Below are positions 42,087 to 51,622 of a stretch of DNA of 55,063 bases, in pieces. The position numbers and the translations under genes are program-made. Position 1 is the first letter of the stretch. Every line of letters begins with the position of its first letter. A model generated the notes under the pieces. The model had not been told where the DNA came from and made no database searches. It saw only the letters and a list, made by a program, of their open reading frames with translations. This DNA comes from Butyricicoccus faecihominis (GTDB taxonomy: Bacteria; Bacillota; Clostridia; Oscillospirales; Butyricicoccaceae): the NCBI RefSeq assembly GCF_024462775.1, contig NZ_JANGCE010000027.1:1-55063 (forward strand), read 5' to 3'.

Positions 42087-42560
42087 TTGAACGATACGGT
42101 ACTTGACGCAAGAGACGCGATCTCCGGTTCGCTGGCAAGCTGCTTTGTCACCATCGACGGCAGCCGCTATAAGTTTTTGCAAATGACCGAGTTTAGCGCG
42201 ACTTATAAGCCCAACATTGTTGACGTGCCCATTCTCGGCCGCGTCAACAAGGGCCACAAGACGGTGGGCGGCACAGGCGAATTTTCCGGCAAGGCGCACT
42301 ACAACCAGTCCGTGCTGCGCCGGGTGATGAAGACCTATCAGGATACCGGCTATATGCCGGAGCTTGAGATCCAGATCGAAAACGAAGACCCCTCGGCGGC
42401 GGTGGGCCGCCAGTCGACCATCCTAAAGGGCTGCCTGCTGGACAGCGTGGTGGTTGCCAAATTCGCGGCGGGCGAAAACCTGTTGGACGAAGAGCTATCG
42501 GGCACCTTCGACAAGTTTGAACTGCCCGAGACTTTTGACGAATTGGAGGGCATGCGATAA
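42087..42560 (+). CDS. Tail tube protein (XkdM-like)
   Basis: 157 residues, the inner tube. TTG 42087 is the start, with GGAGGGA six bases upstream. The family pattern (KFLQMTEFSATYKPNIVDVP ... GGTGEFSGKAHYNQSVLRRV) fits the XkdM/DUF2001 family. Its stop overlaps the next start by 1 bp (TAATG). Confidence 0.88.
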   Translation: MNDTVLDARDAISGSLASCFVTIDGSRYKFLQMTEFSATYKPNIVDVPILGRVNKGHKTVGGTGEFSGKAHYNQSVLRRVMKTYQDTGYMPELEIQIENEDPSAAVGRQSTILKGCLLDSVVVAKFAAGENLLDEELSGTFDKFELPETFDELEGMR

Positions 42561-42991
42561 TGGACTTTCAGGAATTTATGCTGGGCAACGCCCTGCCGGT
42601 GGAAAACCGCAAGGTGACGGTATCAAAGCGCTTTGTGAAGGATGGCAAAGCCATCCCGTGGGAGATCCGCGCGATCACCAACGACGAGGACGAAACGCTG
42701 CGCAAGAACTTTATGCGCCGCGTTCCGGCCCCGGGCAAGGCGGGCAAGCGCGGCCAGTATGTACAGGATTTTGACGGCCCGGGCTATATGTCCGCTTTGT
42801 GCGCGGCCTGTGTGGTCTACCCCAACCTGAACGACGCCGCGTTGCAGGACAGCTACAAGGTGAAGGACGCGGAAGCGCTCCTGCGCGCCATGCTGACCCC
42901 CGGCGAGCTGGGCGACCTTGCCGCCGAGGTGCAGGAGCACTGCGGCTTTGACGTTTCGATGGCGGACAAGGTGGAAGAAGCAAAAAACTAA
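42560..42991 (+). CDS. Tail assembly chaperone, short form (XkdN-like)
   Basis: 143 residues ([20 protein letters not shown] ... DKVEEAKN). This position, before the tape measure, always encodes the tail assembly chaperone in long-tailed phages. The last in-frame codons are GCA AAA AAC TAA, containing the heptamer A_AAA_AAC, so a fraction of ribosomes should shift -1 and make the long form described at 42560-43164. Confidence 0.85.
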   Translation: MDFQEFMLGNALPVENRKVTVSKRFVKDGKAIPWEIRAITNDEDETLRKNFMRRVPAPGKAGKRGQYVQDFDGPGYMSALCAACVVYPNLNDAALQDSYKVKDAEALLRAMLTPGELGDLAAEVQEHCGFDVSMADKVEEAKN

Positions 42992-43164
42992 TAGAGGGGG
43001 GCGACAGTGATGCGAACCTTGCTTACTATTGCCTCCACAAGCTCCACCTGTTGCCTTCTCAGTTCCTTGCACTGCCTGTAAACGAGCGGGCCTTCCTTAC
43101 CGCCGCCATCGAGCTGCGGATCGAGGCCGAGCGCAAAGCGGAACGGGAGGCAAAGCGAAAGTAA
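42560..43164 (+). CDS. Tail assembly chaperone, -1 frameshifted long form (gpGT analogue)
   Basis: After slipping at 42982-42988 the -1 frame is open to TAA 43162-43164 and reads [18 protein letters not shown], then [19 protein letters not shown] and a charged tail. That tail extension resembles the downstream part of known G-GT pairs in PBSX-like phages. It has no start of its own. GGGGGC (42997) and GCCTCC (43031) could pair as a downstream stimulator. The long form is expected to bind the tape measure protein during assembly at a few percent of the short form. Confidence 0.75.
42982..42988 (+). promoter_or_regulatory. -1 ribosomal frameshift slippery heptamer A_AAA_AAC
   Basis: X_XXY_YYZ pattern in the chaperone frame, one codon before its TAA stop. 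The stop just after the slip site is itself a typical enhancer of shifting. Confidence 0.8.
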
Positions 43165-43228
43165 GGGGCCGCGCCGCCCAGCGGGGCGGCGCGGTTACCT
43201 TGGAGTTTTTTTAGGAAGGAGGATTCTG

Positions 43229-45214
43229 GTGACACTGCTACAGAACTATCAAATGTATACCGGGATATCAAACACGCTGGTGCAGGTCAATCAGCAGCTG
43301 AATCTGACAAGCATTCATATTCAGAATGCAGCGGCACATACCAGTAGCTTCGGGGGCAAGCTGAAAAAAGTGACGGAAGATCTAGGTCTGGTTGCCAAGG
43401 CCAAGGCTTTTGTGGGCATGGAGGACGAGCTTTCGCAGACGACATCGCGACTGAACACGATGAACGATGGTCTGCAATCGACAGAACAGCTACAGGACAT
43501 GGTGTTCGCGGCGGCGCAACGCTCGCGCACCGCCTATATGCAAACAGCGGATATGGTTGGCAAGCTGGGACAAAGCGCAGGCAATGCGTTTTCCAGCAGC
43601 GCAGAGACTGTAGCCTTTGCCGAACAGATGAACAAGCAGTTTGTCCTTGCCGGTACATCGCAGGATAAAGCGGCGGAAGCTACAAGTAAGCTAACGCAGG
43701 CGCTAGGTGCGGGCGTACTGCGCGGCGAGGATTTCAATACGCTAATGGAAACCGCGCCAAACGCGATACAAACCGTCGCGGATTATATGGGTAAGCCTGT
43801 GGAAGCGGTGCGCGATCTGGCAACACAGGGACAGCTTTCGGCAGCGGTCTTTAAGAACGCGCTGCTATCGGCTACGGCAGAAACGGATGAGAAACTAGCG
43901 GCCATGCCGATGACGTGGGGGCAGGTATGGCAAACCTTTTCGGATTATGCCTTGCACGCCTTCGGTCCGATCATGCAGGCGCTGAGCGATCTGGCGAATA
44001 GCGATATGGTACAAAATATGATCTCCGGTGTAATTGGCGCATTGCAGGTAGTGGCGCCTCTAGTGACCGAGACGTTCAATACACTGGTAGGCTTGGCCGA
44101 ATGGGTCACTGATAATTGGAGTTGGCTGGTACCGATTATTTTAGGCGTTGCGGCGGCAATCGGAATATATAAAGCGGCTACCTTGGCTTCAGCCGGCATC
44201 GAAGCAATATTGACGGGCGCAAAAAAAATAGCCACGGCAGCACAACTACAGCTGAACGCGGCGATGGCGATGTCCCCAATCACTTGGATCATTATCGCCG
44301 TTGTTGCATTAATCGCGGTGTTTTATGCGGTCGTAGCGGCGATCAACAAATTTAAAGGAACCTCTGTCAGCGCGACTGGTCTGATCGCAGGCAACTTTAT
44401 GAGGCTGTTTGCTTATCTATACAACAACTTTGCCCTGCCTATTTGGAACCTTTTTGCTGATATTGCAAACTTTTTTGGGAATGTGTTTAAGAATCCGGTA
44501 GCATCTATTTATATTTTGTTTTTACAGTTGAACCAGAAGGTAGTCGGCACCATGCTGAAGATGGCGCGGTCCATTGAAACCCTGATCAACAAGATTCCCG
44601 GCGTAACGATCGATATCACATCGGGACTAGACCGTTTTTATGACGGTTATACCGATCAGATCAATAAGGTGAAGGATGAGACCGGCTGGACTGAGTTTGT
44701 ACAGCAGGGACATGCGCTAGACACCGAACAAGTATATAAAAATGGCTATGATGCGGGTGCGAATTTTGAGAACGCCTTTAGTACAGATAATATTTTTGGC
44801 GGCGCATCAAATCCGCTCAATGGCCTGCCTTATGACGAGTTATTGGGAAACAGCTTGCCCGGCGGCGCGACGGGAGAGGTGCCAGATGGAGTGTCAGGCA
44901 TTGCTCCCAGCGGACTATATAATGGCATGTACAGCGGGAGCGGTTCTTACGACCCTGCGCAGGATATTAATACAACTGCGGAAAATACCGGTATCATGGC
45001 TGAATCGCTGGCCATGTCGAGCGAAGATATCCAGTTGCTGCGTGATATCGCGGAACGGCAGGCGATCAACCAGTTTACCACTGCCGAAATTAAGGTAGAT
45101 ATGGTGAACCATAACTCGATCGCCTCCGACATGGATATTGACGGCGTTGTGAATGTTCTCGAGGCTAAGGTCGCGGAAAAGATGGCGGTATGTGCCGAGG
45201 GGGTGCATAGCTGA
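43229..45214 (+). CDS. Tail tape measure protein (XkdO-like), short
   Basis: 661 residues from GTG 43229 (AAGGAGG six bases upstream). The N-terminal coiled region and tape_measure core ([40 protein letters not shown]) are clear. Hydrophobic helices occur at about 300-320 ([20 protein letters not shown]) and 350-375 ([20 protein letters not shown]), as usual for DNA- or membrane-passage parts. By the rule of about 1.5 angstrom per residue the tail would be near 100 nm. Confidence 0.9.
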   Translation: MTLLQNYQMYTGISNTLVQVNQQLNLTSIHIQNAAAHTSSFGGKLKKVTEDLGLVAKAKAFVGMEDELSQTTSRLNTMNDGLQSTEQLQDMVFAAAQRSRTAYMQTADMVGKLGQSAGNAFSSSAETVAFAEQMNKQFVLAGTSQDKAAEATSKLTQALGAGVLRGEDFNTLMETAPNAIQTVADYMGKPVEAVRDLATQGQLSAAVFKNALLSATAETDEKLAAMPMTWGQVWQTFSDYALHAFGPIMQALSDLANSDMVQNMISGVIGALQVVAPLVTETFNTLVGLAEWVTDNWSWLVPIILGVAAAIGIYKAATLASAGIEAILTGAKKIATAAQLQLNAAMAMSPITWIIIAVVALIAVFYAVVAAINKFKGTSVSATGLIAGNFMRLFAYLYNNFALPIWNLFADIANFFGNVFKNPVASIYILFLQLNQKVVGTMLKMARSIETLINKIPGVTIDITSGLDRFYDGYTDQINKVKDETGWTEFVQQGHALDTEQVYKNGYDAGANFENAFSTDNIFGGASNPLNGLPYDELLGNSLPGGATGEVPDGVSGIAPSGLYNGMYSGSGSYDPAQDINTTAENTGIMAESLAMSSEDIQLLRDIAERQAINQFTTAEIKVDMVNHNSIASDMDIDGVVNVLEAKVAEKMAVCAEGVHS

Positions 45215-45918
45215 TGTATCAATTCTTTTTGGACGGCGTGCTGTTGCCTGTTACGCCTTCGTCCATGACGCTAAAGGTTGCAAATCAGAACGACACGATC
45301 ACCTTGATTAACGAGGGGGAGGTGAGCGTACTCAAACGGCCCGGCCTGAGCAAAATCTCTTTTGAAGCGCTGCTGCCAAATCGGAAGTATTCGTTTGCAC
45401 AATATCAAAGCGGCTTCCAAAGCGCCCAGTACTTTCTATCCCTGCTGGAAAACCTAAAGACCGGCTGTGCGCCGTTTATGTTTGAGGTGATCCGCATGGA
45501 TGATAGGGGCACGGTGCTGATCGAAGCGAGATCCATGCAGGTATCGCTAGAAGCGTATGAGCTGCTAGAGGACGCAGAGCGGTATGGGACCGATGTGCTG
45601 GCAAAGATCGATCTCCGGCAATGGCGGGCCTGTAAGACCGCACGGGTGGAAATTCAGCAGGCTGAGGACGGGACGATCGCGGAAGTGACCGAGCAGCGCG
45701 AAACGACCACGGCGCCTTCCGCGCCCACGTACACTGTTCAGCCCGGGGACAATCTTTGGGAGATCGCGCGTATCAAATTGGGGGACGGTATGCGTATGAG
45801 CGAAATATATCGGCTGAATCAAGGCACGATCGAGGCGGAAGCAAAAAAACATGGGTTAGCAAGTTCATCAAACGGACACTGGATATATCCCGGCACCGTT
45901 TTGATGCTGCCGGGATAA
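45214..45918 (+). CDS. LysM-domain tail protein (XkdP-like)
   Basis: 234 residues. The first 140 residues match the XkdP-like spike/hub adaptor. The C-terminus holds a LysM domain (TYTVQPGDNLWEIARIKLGD). It overlaps the tape measure stop by 1 bp. LysM binds peptidoglycan, fitting a baseplate part that touches the cell wall. Confidence 0.87.
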   Translation: MYQFFLDGVLLPVTPSSMTLKVANQNDTITLINEGEVSVLKRPGLSKISFEALLPNRKYSFAQYQSGFQSAQYFLSLLENLKTGCAPFMFEVIRMDDRGTVLIEARSMQVSLEAYELLEDAERYGTDVLAKIDLRQWRACKTARVEIQQAEDGTIAEVTEQRETTTAPSAPTYTVQPGDNLWEIARIKLGDGMRMSEIYRLNQGTIEAEAKKHGLASSSNGHWIYPGTVLMLPG

Positions 45919-45932
45919 GGAGGATATAACAA

Positions 45933-47786
45933 ATGGGTAAATACGTTTGGCCGTGTCCGAGCTACAGCTATGTTTCAAGCCCATTTGGGCCGCGTAATAT
46001 CTCCATTCCCGGCGCGTCCCGTTATCATAAGGGCGTTGATCTGGCGGCCGCAGACGGCGTGCCGATCATTGCAGCTGGTAATGGTACAGTAAGTATCTCA
46101 GACTATGAAAAGCAAGGTTACGGAAACTGGATCGAGCTGGATCACGGCGGCGGTATTACGACGCGTTACGCGCATGCGAGCAAACGTCTGGTTTCAGCCG
46201 GTGCAAAAGTATCGGCTGGACAGACGATCGCACTCGTTGGTACCACTGGAACTTCGTCGGGGTGTCATCTGCATTTTGAAATTCGGGTTAACGGGAAAGC
46301 CCGAGACCCCTTGAATTTCGTCAAAGACAGCGACACGGTATCCAACTACACCGGCAAGGCGGGTGCCGGCGCAAAAAATGTTGTCAAGGCCATGTTTACT
46401 GCTTATTATCCGGCGAATAACGCCATGGAAGGCGGTTTCCTAGATGCGCTGGGCAACCCGCTGGATACGTCCAAGCGGACCTGCGCGGCGCCGGCGAGCG
46501 TGCCCTTCGGCACCAAGATCACGGTGCAGGGGACCGGCAGCGAGCAAGATGGCGTGACCTATACGGTGAATGACCGGGGTGGTGCGATCAATATTCAAAA
46601 CGGCGTCTATCACTTCGATTTGCTGATGAGCACGAACGAGGAATGTAACCGCTGGGGCGTCAAATATGGCACGGCGATCATAGACGGCGACGGTGAAGGA
46701 ATAGATGCGGGACAAAGCCCCAAAGAGATAACCAGAGTTGTGGTCAAGTCGATCACTGGTGCGGCGGGCACGCGCAAGGAAATTTTGCGAAAGACCGAAC
46801 CGCATTTGTCAGCAGGCGTTGAATTACTGTTGCAAAACAGTAGAATGGAGCTGCAAAATCCGATGGTGGAGGGCGACATCGTTTGGGAAACAACGCGGAC
46901 CGGCTCACCCGCCTCACTCAAATTTACGGTGGTCAAGGATGATATCCTGAGCTTTCATGAAGGAAATCCGGTATCGTTCCGCTTTAACGGCGAGCCGGTG
47001 TTTTACGGATATGTGTTTAAAAAAGAACGCAGCGACAGTCGCTTGATCCAAGTGACCTGTTACGACCAGCTACGTTATTTCAAAAACAAAGATTCGATCT
47101 CCTATGCGGATTGGACGTACAGCGAGTTGCTGAGAGTGCTGGCAAAGGATTACGGCCTGACCTGCGGGACAATCGCGGATACCAAGTATAAGATACCACA
47201 ACGCATAGAGGAAACGACACTGTTCGATATCTGTGGAAACGCCGCGGATGAAACGCTGGTAAACACCGGGAAAATATACGTGTTGTACGATGACTTTGGA
47301 AAGTTAACGTTGAAACCCTATGAGAGCATGCTGCTGCCCATCTGGATCGATGAGAATACCGCGCAGGAATACAGCTATGCATCGTCCATTGACAACGAGG
47401 TTTATGATCGTGTCAAGCTGGCCTATGACAACGGAGAAACAGGCGAGCGCGAGATATATGTAACGAACGATACAGCTTCACAAGGCCGATGGGGCGTGCT
47501 GCAATATTATGCGAAACTGGACAGCGCTCTTTCATCGGCGGATATGCAAACAAAGGCAAAGGTGCTTTTGGATTACTACAACGTGAAGCAGCGCGAACTG
47601 TCGATTAAAAAGGTATTCGGTGACGTGCGCGCCCGCGCGGGGGCGTCAGTCGCGGTCGGCATGGGGCTGGGGGACATCAATATCTCGAACTACATGTGCA
47701 TTGAAAAAGCACGGCATACTTTTTCCTTTGGGCTGCACACGATGGATTTGACGCTGAGCGGTATAAGGGGGGAGTTCCATGCCTGA
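45933..47786 (+). CDS. Baseplate hub fused to M23 peptidase and 3D domains (XkdQ-like C-terminus)
   Basis: 617 residues with three parts. Residues 15-130 are an M23/LytM endopeptidase: HKGVD (His32, Asp36) and CHLHFE (His112, His114) supply the zinc and catalytic residues. Residues 150-250 are a 3D/RlpA-like domain with NDRGGAINI (Asp214) and HFDLLMS (Asp229). From about residue 260 on it is an XkdQ/gp27-like hub (VEGDIVWETTRTGSPASLKF ... YDQLRYFKNKDSISY). AGGAGG precedes ATG 45933. The fusion puts cell-wall cleavage at the tip of the tail. PBSX encodes hub and lytic activity separately. Confidence 0.85.
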   Translation: MGKYVWPCPSYSYVSSPFGPRNISIPGASRYHKGVDLAAADGVPIIAAGNGTVSISDYEKQGYGNWIELDHGGGITTRYAHASKRLVSAGAKVSAGQTIALVGTTGTSSGCHLHFEIRVNGKARDPLNFVKDSDTVSNYTGKAGAGAKNVVKAMFTAYYPANNAMEGGFLDALGNPLDTSKRTCAAPASVPFGTKITVQGTGSEQDGVTYTVNDRGGAINIQNGVYHFDLLMSTNEECNRWGVKYGTAIIDGDGEGIDAGQSPKEITRVVVKSITGAAGTRKEILRKTEPHLSAGVELLLQNSRMELQNPMVEGDIVWETTRTGSPASLKFTVVKDDILSFHEGNPVSFRFNGEPVFYGYVFKKERSDSRLIQVTCYDQLRYFKNKDSISYADWTYSELLRVLAKDYGLTCGTIADTKYKIPQRIEETTLFDICGNAADETLVNTGKIYVLYDDFGKLTLKPYESMLLPIWIDENTAQEYSYASSIDNEVYDRVKLAYDNGETGEREIYVTNDTASQGRWGVLQYYAKLDSALSSADMQTKAKVLLDYYNVKQRELSIKKVFGDVRARAGASVAVGMGLGDINISNYMCIEKARHTFSFGLHTMDLTLSGIRGEFHA

Positions 47787-48042
47787 TCTGTTTGAACTGA
47801 TTAAAACCATTGCCGTAAGCGCGGTGGAAGCGCGGAGGCCGGTTGAGATATGCTTTGGCACGGTGCAGTCGGCCATGCCGCTGACGGTCCGGCTGTCACA
47901 AAAGCTGGTACTGGGAAAGGAGTCGTTTATTGTACGGCAGGGAGTGACCGCGCAGTCGTTCGAAGAGGGTGACAAGCTGATCTTATTTCGTATGCAGGGC
48001 GGACAACAGTATTTGATCTATGACAAAAAAGGAGGATTATAA
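47779..48042 (+). CDS. Baseplate protein, XkdR-like (DUF2577)
   Basis: 87 residues (MPDLFELIKTIAVSAVEARR ... LSQKLVLGKESFIVRQGVTA) with the small OB-fold character of DUF2577 proteins. It overlaps the hub gene by 8 bp and the next gene by 1 bp. Confidence 0.8.
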   Translation: MPDLFELIKTIAVSAVEARRPVEICFGTVQSAMPLTVRLSQKLVLGKESFIVRQGVTAQSFEEGDKLILFRMQGGQQYLIYDKKGGL

Positions 48043-48461
48043 TGCTACCCAACGATTTCAACGACGGGCTGAAAGGTGATTTTACGATTGCTGAGCAGCC
48101 GACACAGACCTATCGTCTGGACTTTGACGGCGCACCTGCATCCGGTAAGATTGACGGAGTGGAGGCGATGCGACAGGCGATCCTTCTGGCGCTGAACACC
48201 GAGCGGTTCACCTATGCCATCTATTCATGGAATTACGGCATCGAGCTGCGGAGCCTGTTCGGTCAAGGCATAACGCCGTACTTGCAGGCGCGCTTGCAGC
48301 ACGTAGTAGAGGAGGCTCTGTTACAGGACGATCGTATTTTGCAAGTGACCGGTTTTACCTGTGTGCGAGCCGGGCGGGACGGACTACGGACAAGCTTTAT
48401 CGTGCACACCACGCAAGGCGAGGTCCCATCAGAACTAAATTGGGGAGGTGAAGTGGCGTGA
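48042..48461 (+). CDS. Baseplate wedge protein, XkdS-like (DUF2634, gp25-like)
   Basis: 139 residues. The central EAMRQAILLALNTERFTYAI ... SWNYGIELRSLFGQ is the gp25/lysozyme-like wedge motif of contractile tails. It starts by the TAATG overlap and ends by a 4-bp overlap with the next GTG. Confidence 0.87.
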   Translation: MLPNDFNDGLKGDFTIAEQPTQTYRLDFDGAPASGKIDGVEAMRQAILLALNTERFTYAIYSWNYGIELRSLFGQGITPYLQARLQHVVEEALLQDDRILQVTGFTCVRAGRDGLRTSFIVHTTQGEVPSELNWGGEVA

Positions 48462-49540
48462 TCGGAAGATATGCGGACCGGATGACGTTTGACGTGATCC
48501 TGAAACGAATGCTCGCACGGGTGCCGAATTCTGTCGATAAGCGTGAGGGATCGGTTATTTACGACGCGCTGGCGCCAGCTGCCGCCGAGTTGGCGAAGAC
48601 GTACATGGAACTGGATGTGGTGATGGACGAGACTTTTGTTGATACAGCGTCGCTGCAATATTTGATACTGCGCTGCAAGGAGCGCGGCGTGCCCGTGCTA
48701 GGTGAATCGGCTGCGATCATTCAAGCGGAGACCAGACCGGTCACGCTTGAATTACAGGTGGGCACACGCTTTCGCTGCGGCGCGGTAAATTACGCAGTAA
48801 AGGAAAAAATATTGCCCGGCTTGTATCGGCTGGAATCAGAAACGCCGGGTACGGAAGGGAACCAATATACGGGCACACTGATCCCTATTCAGTCCGTGAA
48901 CGGACTGCAAAGCGCTGAAATCAAGGGCGTGCTTATCCCCGGCGAGAATGGAGACACGACAGAGACGCTGCGCGAGCGCTATTATGCTTCTATCAATGGT
49001 GAATCATTTGGCGGCAATGTGGCCGACTACAAAGAAACGGTTAATGCCCTGCACGGTATTGGCGGTGTTAAGGTTTACCCGGTGTGGAACGGCGGCGGAA
49101 CGGTAAAGTTAACGGTTATATCCTCTGATTATACGGTGCCATCCGAGGAGCTAATCGCGGCGGTACAGCAGGAGATTGATCCACAGGCAAACCAAGGGGA
49201 AGGGCTGGGGCTGGCGCCGATCGGGCACTCCGTAACGGTGGCGGGCGTCAAAGACGAACCCGTGTCTATCACAACACGTCTTACCTTTATTGACGGCTGG
49301 AGATGGGAGGACGCGCGGGAGCAAGTCGAGTTGGCTGTGAGGGATTATTTTGCCGAGCTTGCCGCCGCATGGGCCGATGCGGATGCAACAGTCATCCGAA
49401 TTGCGCAAATTGAGACCCGAATCTTAGCGCTTTCCTGTGTGCTGGATATTGCGGATACGGCGCTGAACGGTCAAACCAAAAATGTGCAGATCACAACTGA
49501 CCACATTCCGTCGCTTAAGAAAATCGAGGTGGTTGTATGA
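48458..49540 (+). CDS. Baseplate J-like wedge protein (XkdT-like)
   Basis: 360 residues from GTG 48458. Baseplate_J family features are SVDKREGSVIYDALAPAAAE, the GESFGGNVADYKETVNALHG stretch and YPVWNGGGTVKLTVIS. It forms the wedge ring between hub and fibres. Overlaps its neighbours by 4 bp on both sides. Confidence 0.9.
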   Translation: MIGRYADRMTFDVILKRMLARVPNSVDKREGSVIYDALAPAAAELAKTYMELDVVMDETFVDTASLQYLILRCKERGVPVLGESAAIIQAETRPVTLELQVGTRFRCGAVNYAVKEKILPGLYRLESETPGTEGNQYTGTLIPIQSVNGLQSAEIKGVLIPGENGDTTETLRERYYASINGESFGGNVADYKETVNALHGIGGVKVYPVWNGGGTVKLTVISSDYTVPSEELIAAVQQEIDPQANQGEGLGLAPIGHSVTVAGVKDEPVSITTRLTFIDGWRWEDAREQVELAVRDYFAELAAAWADADATVIRIAQIETRILALSCVLDIADTALNGQTKNVQITTDHIPSLKKIEVVV

Positions 49541-50079
49541 GAAAGGAACTTTCGCTCTATTTACCGCCGATTTTATTGCAAACGCAGGCTTTTCAGCTGC
49601 TTTGTAGTGTGGAGGATCCCGAGTTAGATACCCTGTTTGTCTGTGCGGACGAGGTGTTGGATGCACAGTTTATTCACACCGCGCCTGAGCGGGCAGTGGA
49701 ACGCTATGAAAAAATATACAAGATCGTGCCAAAGGATACAGAAACGTTGGAGGAGCGTCGCTTTCGCGTGCTATCTAAAATCAACGCCCAACTACCGTAT
49801 ACAGTACGCATGCTGAAGAGACAGTTGGAAACGCTTTGCGGCACGGACGGATATGATGTGGAGTTGGATAACTCGGCGTATCATCTTCTTGTCAAGGTCG
49901 CTTTGACGGCAAAAAACAATTTTCAGGCAGTCGGCGATCTGTTGAAGCAGATCGTTCCGGCAAATATGGATACTTTATGTATGCTCAAATATAATCAACA
50001 TCAAACAATTACGAGATTTACGCACAGTCAGCTCGCGAATTATACGCACGCGCAGCTGCGAGAGGAGGTTTTACCCTGA
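49537..50079 (+). CDS. Baseplate wedge/fibre-linking protein (XkdU-like, DUF2313)
   Basis: 180 residues (MRKELSLYLPPILLQTQAFQ ... EERRFRVLSKINAQLPYTVR). DUF2313/gpI-like proteins connect the wedge to the tail fibre. It starts in a 4-bp overlap with the J-like gene, and the fibre gene starts 1 bp after its stop. Confidence 0.85.
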   Translation: MRKELSLYLPPILLQTQAFQLLCSVEDPELDTLFVCADEVLDAQFIHTAPERAVERYEKIYKIVPKDTETLEERRFRVLSKINAQLPYTVRMLKRQLETLCGTDGYDVELDNSAYHLLVKVALTAKNNFQAVGDLLKQIVPANMDTLCMLKYNQHQTITRFTHSQLANYTHAQLREEVLP

Positions 50080-50080
50080 T

Positions 50081-51007
50081 ATGGCAACGACAACAGATAA
50101 TTATGGATTGATTAAGCCGGGTATAGATGATTTTTACGATATTGGTGTGCAGAACGAAAACTGGGATGCGGTGGATACCGCGTTAGAGGAACACGCACAA
50201 CAACTTTCACCGAGTGGAGAAAAAGAAAACCCTGCGGATTCGGACAGCCTGATCCTAACGGACAGCACGGCAAATGGCATAAAAAAGCGGCTGTCGTGGA
50301 CCGGTGTCAAAACAGCGCTAGGTAAAGTGTTCGCTGGGCTGCAACATACGCATTCCATGGAGGAAGTCGACGCGCTTGGTGCGGCTTTGGCGAATAAGGC
50401 GGACACGTTTATTACAATGAATATCGTTCCGGCATCAATAGAAGAAATATGGGCGCTTGGGCCGGGGCAATATTCATGGGTGCAGTCGGAACCATTGACA
50501 TGGCAGCCATCGGATACACCAACAGGTGCGTTACGCGTTTTAATTACTGTATCCGCTTCTGAAACTGCGGCTGGCACAAGAACTGTTGATTTACGTTATG
50601 TTGACGGAGCAATAGACCGGGTATCGTACATGGGCGAAGACACTGGCACAGGTATTCGTTGGGTCAAAATCGCCACCGCCACCCCGCCGCAGGTGTACGA
50701 TCTGCCGCTGGCGGCGGGGGTGAAAAAATATTCCGAGGATTGGAAAAACTGCTACAGCAAAGCGCAAGACGGATTGGTTTTGGTGCATTTGGCGGCAGAA
50801 ACGATATCGGGAGAACCACCTGCGCGCTTTGCTACAATCGCAACGCTTCCTGTGGGTTACCGTCCCGCCAAAAACGTTGCAGGATTGCCGATCCAAGGCG
50901 GTACGGGCGTTAACGGATTTATTAACGTCAGGGGAGACGGAGTGATCGAGGCGGCATTTTGTACGGGCCACCAAATGTTTGGCTTTATCACGTTTTATGC
51001 AGCTTAG
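50081..51007 (+). CDS. Tail fibre, expressed form: constant N-terminus plus cassette 1
   Basis: 308 residues. The constant part (1-102; MATTTDNYGLIKPGIDDFYD ... EVDALGAALANK) attaches to the baseplate. The switch site lies in the codons for Leu-Ala-Asn-Lys (50387-50398). The variable C-terminal part, about 205 residues, contains RWVKIATATPPQVYDLPLAA, reminiscent of pyocin-knob-like fibres, and a C-terminal receptor-binding fold. GAGGAGG precedes ATG 50081. Only this copy has the promoter and start; cassettes 2-4 downstream can replace its end by inversion. Confidence 0.85.
   Translation: MATTTDNYGLIKPGIDDFYDIGVQNENWDAVDTALEEHAQQLSPSGEKENPADSDSLILTDSTANGIKKRLSWTGVKTALGKVFAGLQHTHSMEEVDALGAALANKADTFITMNIVPASIEEIWALGPGQYSWVQSEPLTWQPSDTPTGALRVLITVSASETAAGTRTVDLRYVDGAIDRVSYMGEDTGTGIRWVKIATATPPQVYDLPLAAGVKKYSEDWKNCYSKAQDGLVLVHLAAETISGEPPARFATIATLPVGYRPAKNVAGLPIQGGTGVNGFINVRGDGVIEAAFCTGHQMFGFITFYAA
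50387..50404 (+). repeat. Shufflon site A
   Basis: TTGGCGAATAAGGCGGAC, in the codon phase Leu-Ala-Asn-Lys-Ala-Asp. It marks the junction of constant and variable fibre parts. Confidence 0.8.
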
Positions 51008-51015
51008 AGCTCTAA
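51004..51015. repeat. Shared 3' palindrome TTAGAGCTCTAA, copy 1
   Basis: It supplies the TAG stops of both convergent cassettes 1 and 2. The same 12-bp palindrome with matching flanks (GCTTAGAGCTCTAAWCTGC) recurs at 52387. Confidence 0.85.
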
Positions 51016-51617
51016 ACTGCTACAAATGAAATATTTGCATACATCATCTGACCTTGTGAAATATCCGCTCCGTAGTTCTGTAAACTGCCGTTGGTATCTA
51101 TATATAAAGCGGCTGCGCTCGCAGGGTTTTTGAGTGTGGCGGATGCTTCGTAACTTTGCATCGGGCGATACCCTTCAGGCAAAGTAGCAATTATTTCTCC
51201 GCTATGATGAACCGCCGTCGCGTTAATTGCCACATTCACGGTAACTACGTTATCCTGTGTTTTAAAATAGCATGTTTTTTGCTGATATCCCCATCCGCCC
51301 GCCAGCGGCAGATCGTACATGGCGGGCGGGGTGGCGGTGGCAATGGGCTTCCAGCCACTCCACACACTCCATGACAATATATTGTACTGCGGGGCCTGTT
51401 CAGAGGGGTAGACAACCACAACTTTGTAGTTGTCAGTCGCTCCAGCTTGATTTACGCAAGCAAGCACGCTGATTTCATAATGCCAAACATGTACAGGCAG
51501 ATTCATTGCCCGCATTTGCTCATTGGTGATTTCTTCGACGCTATATCGTCCCGGAGGAAGCGCAAGCACATTTTGCCCTTTCGTAATTGGCGTTGGCATT
51601 ACATCCATCTTATTCGC
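51012..51617 (-). CDS. Silent tail-fibre cassette 2
   Basis: 201 codons starting ANKMDVMPTPITKGQ, including KPIATATPPAMYDLPLAGG and TLPEGYRPMQSYEAS. Codons upstream of GCG-AAT-AAG end in an in-frame TAG, and there is no ribosome binding site, so it is silent in this orientation. Differs strongly from cassette 1 outside the conserved motif and the LPEGYRP-type motif. Confidence 0.8.
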   Translation of the reverse strand, partial: ANKMDVMPTPITKGQNVLALPPGRYSVEEITNEQMRAMNLPVHVWHYEISVLACVNQAGATDNYKVVVVYPSEQAPQYNILSWSVWSGWKPIATATPPAMYDLPLAGGWGYQQKTCYFKTQDNVVTVNVAINATAVHHSGEIIATLPEGYRPMQSYEASATLKNPASAAALYIDTNGSLQNYGADISQGQMMYANISFVAV

Positions 51618-51622
51618 CTAAG
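51601..51622 (-). repeat. Shufflon site B
   Basis: Read on the minus strand CTTAGGCGAATAAGATGGATGT. The invariant core is GGCGAATAAG; the triplet before it is TAG instead of the TTG of sites A and C. Confidence 0.75.
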
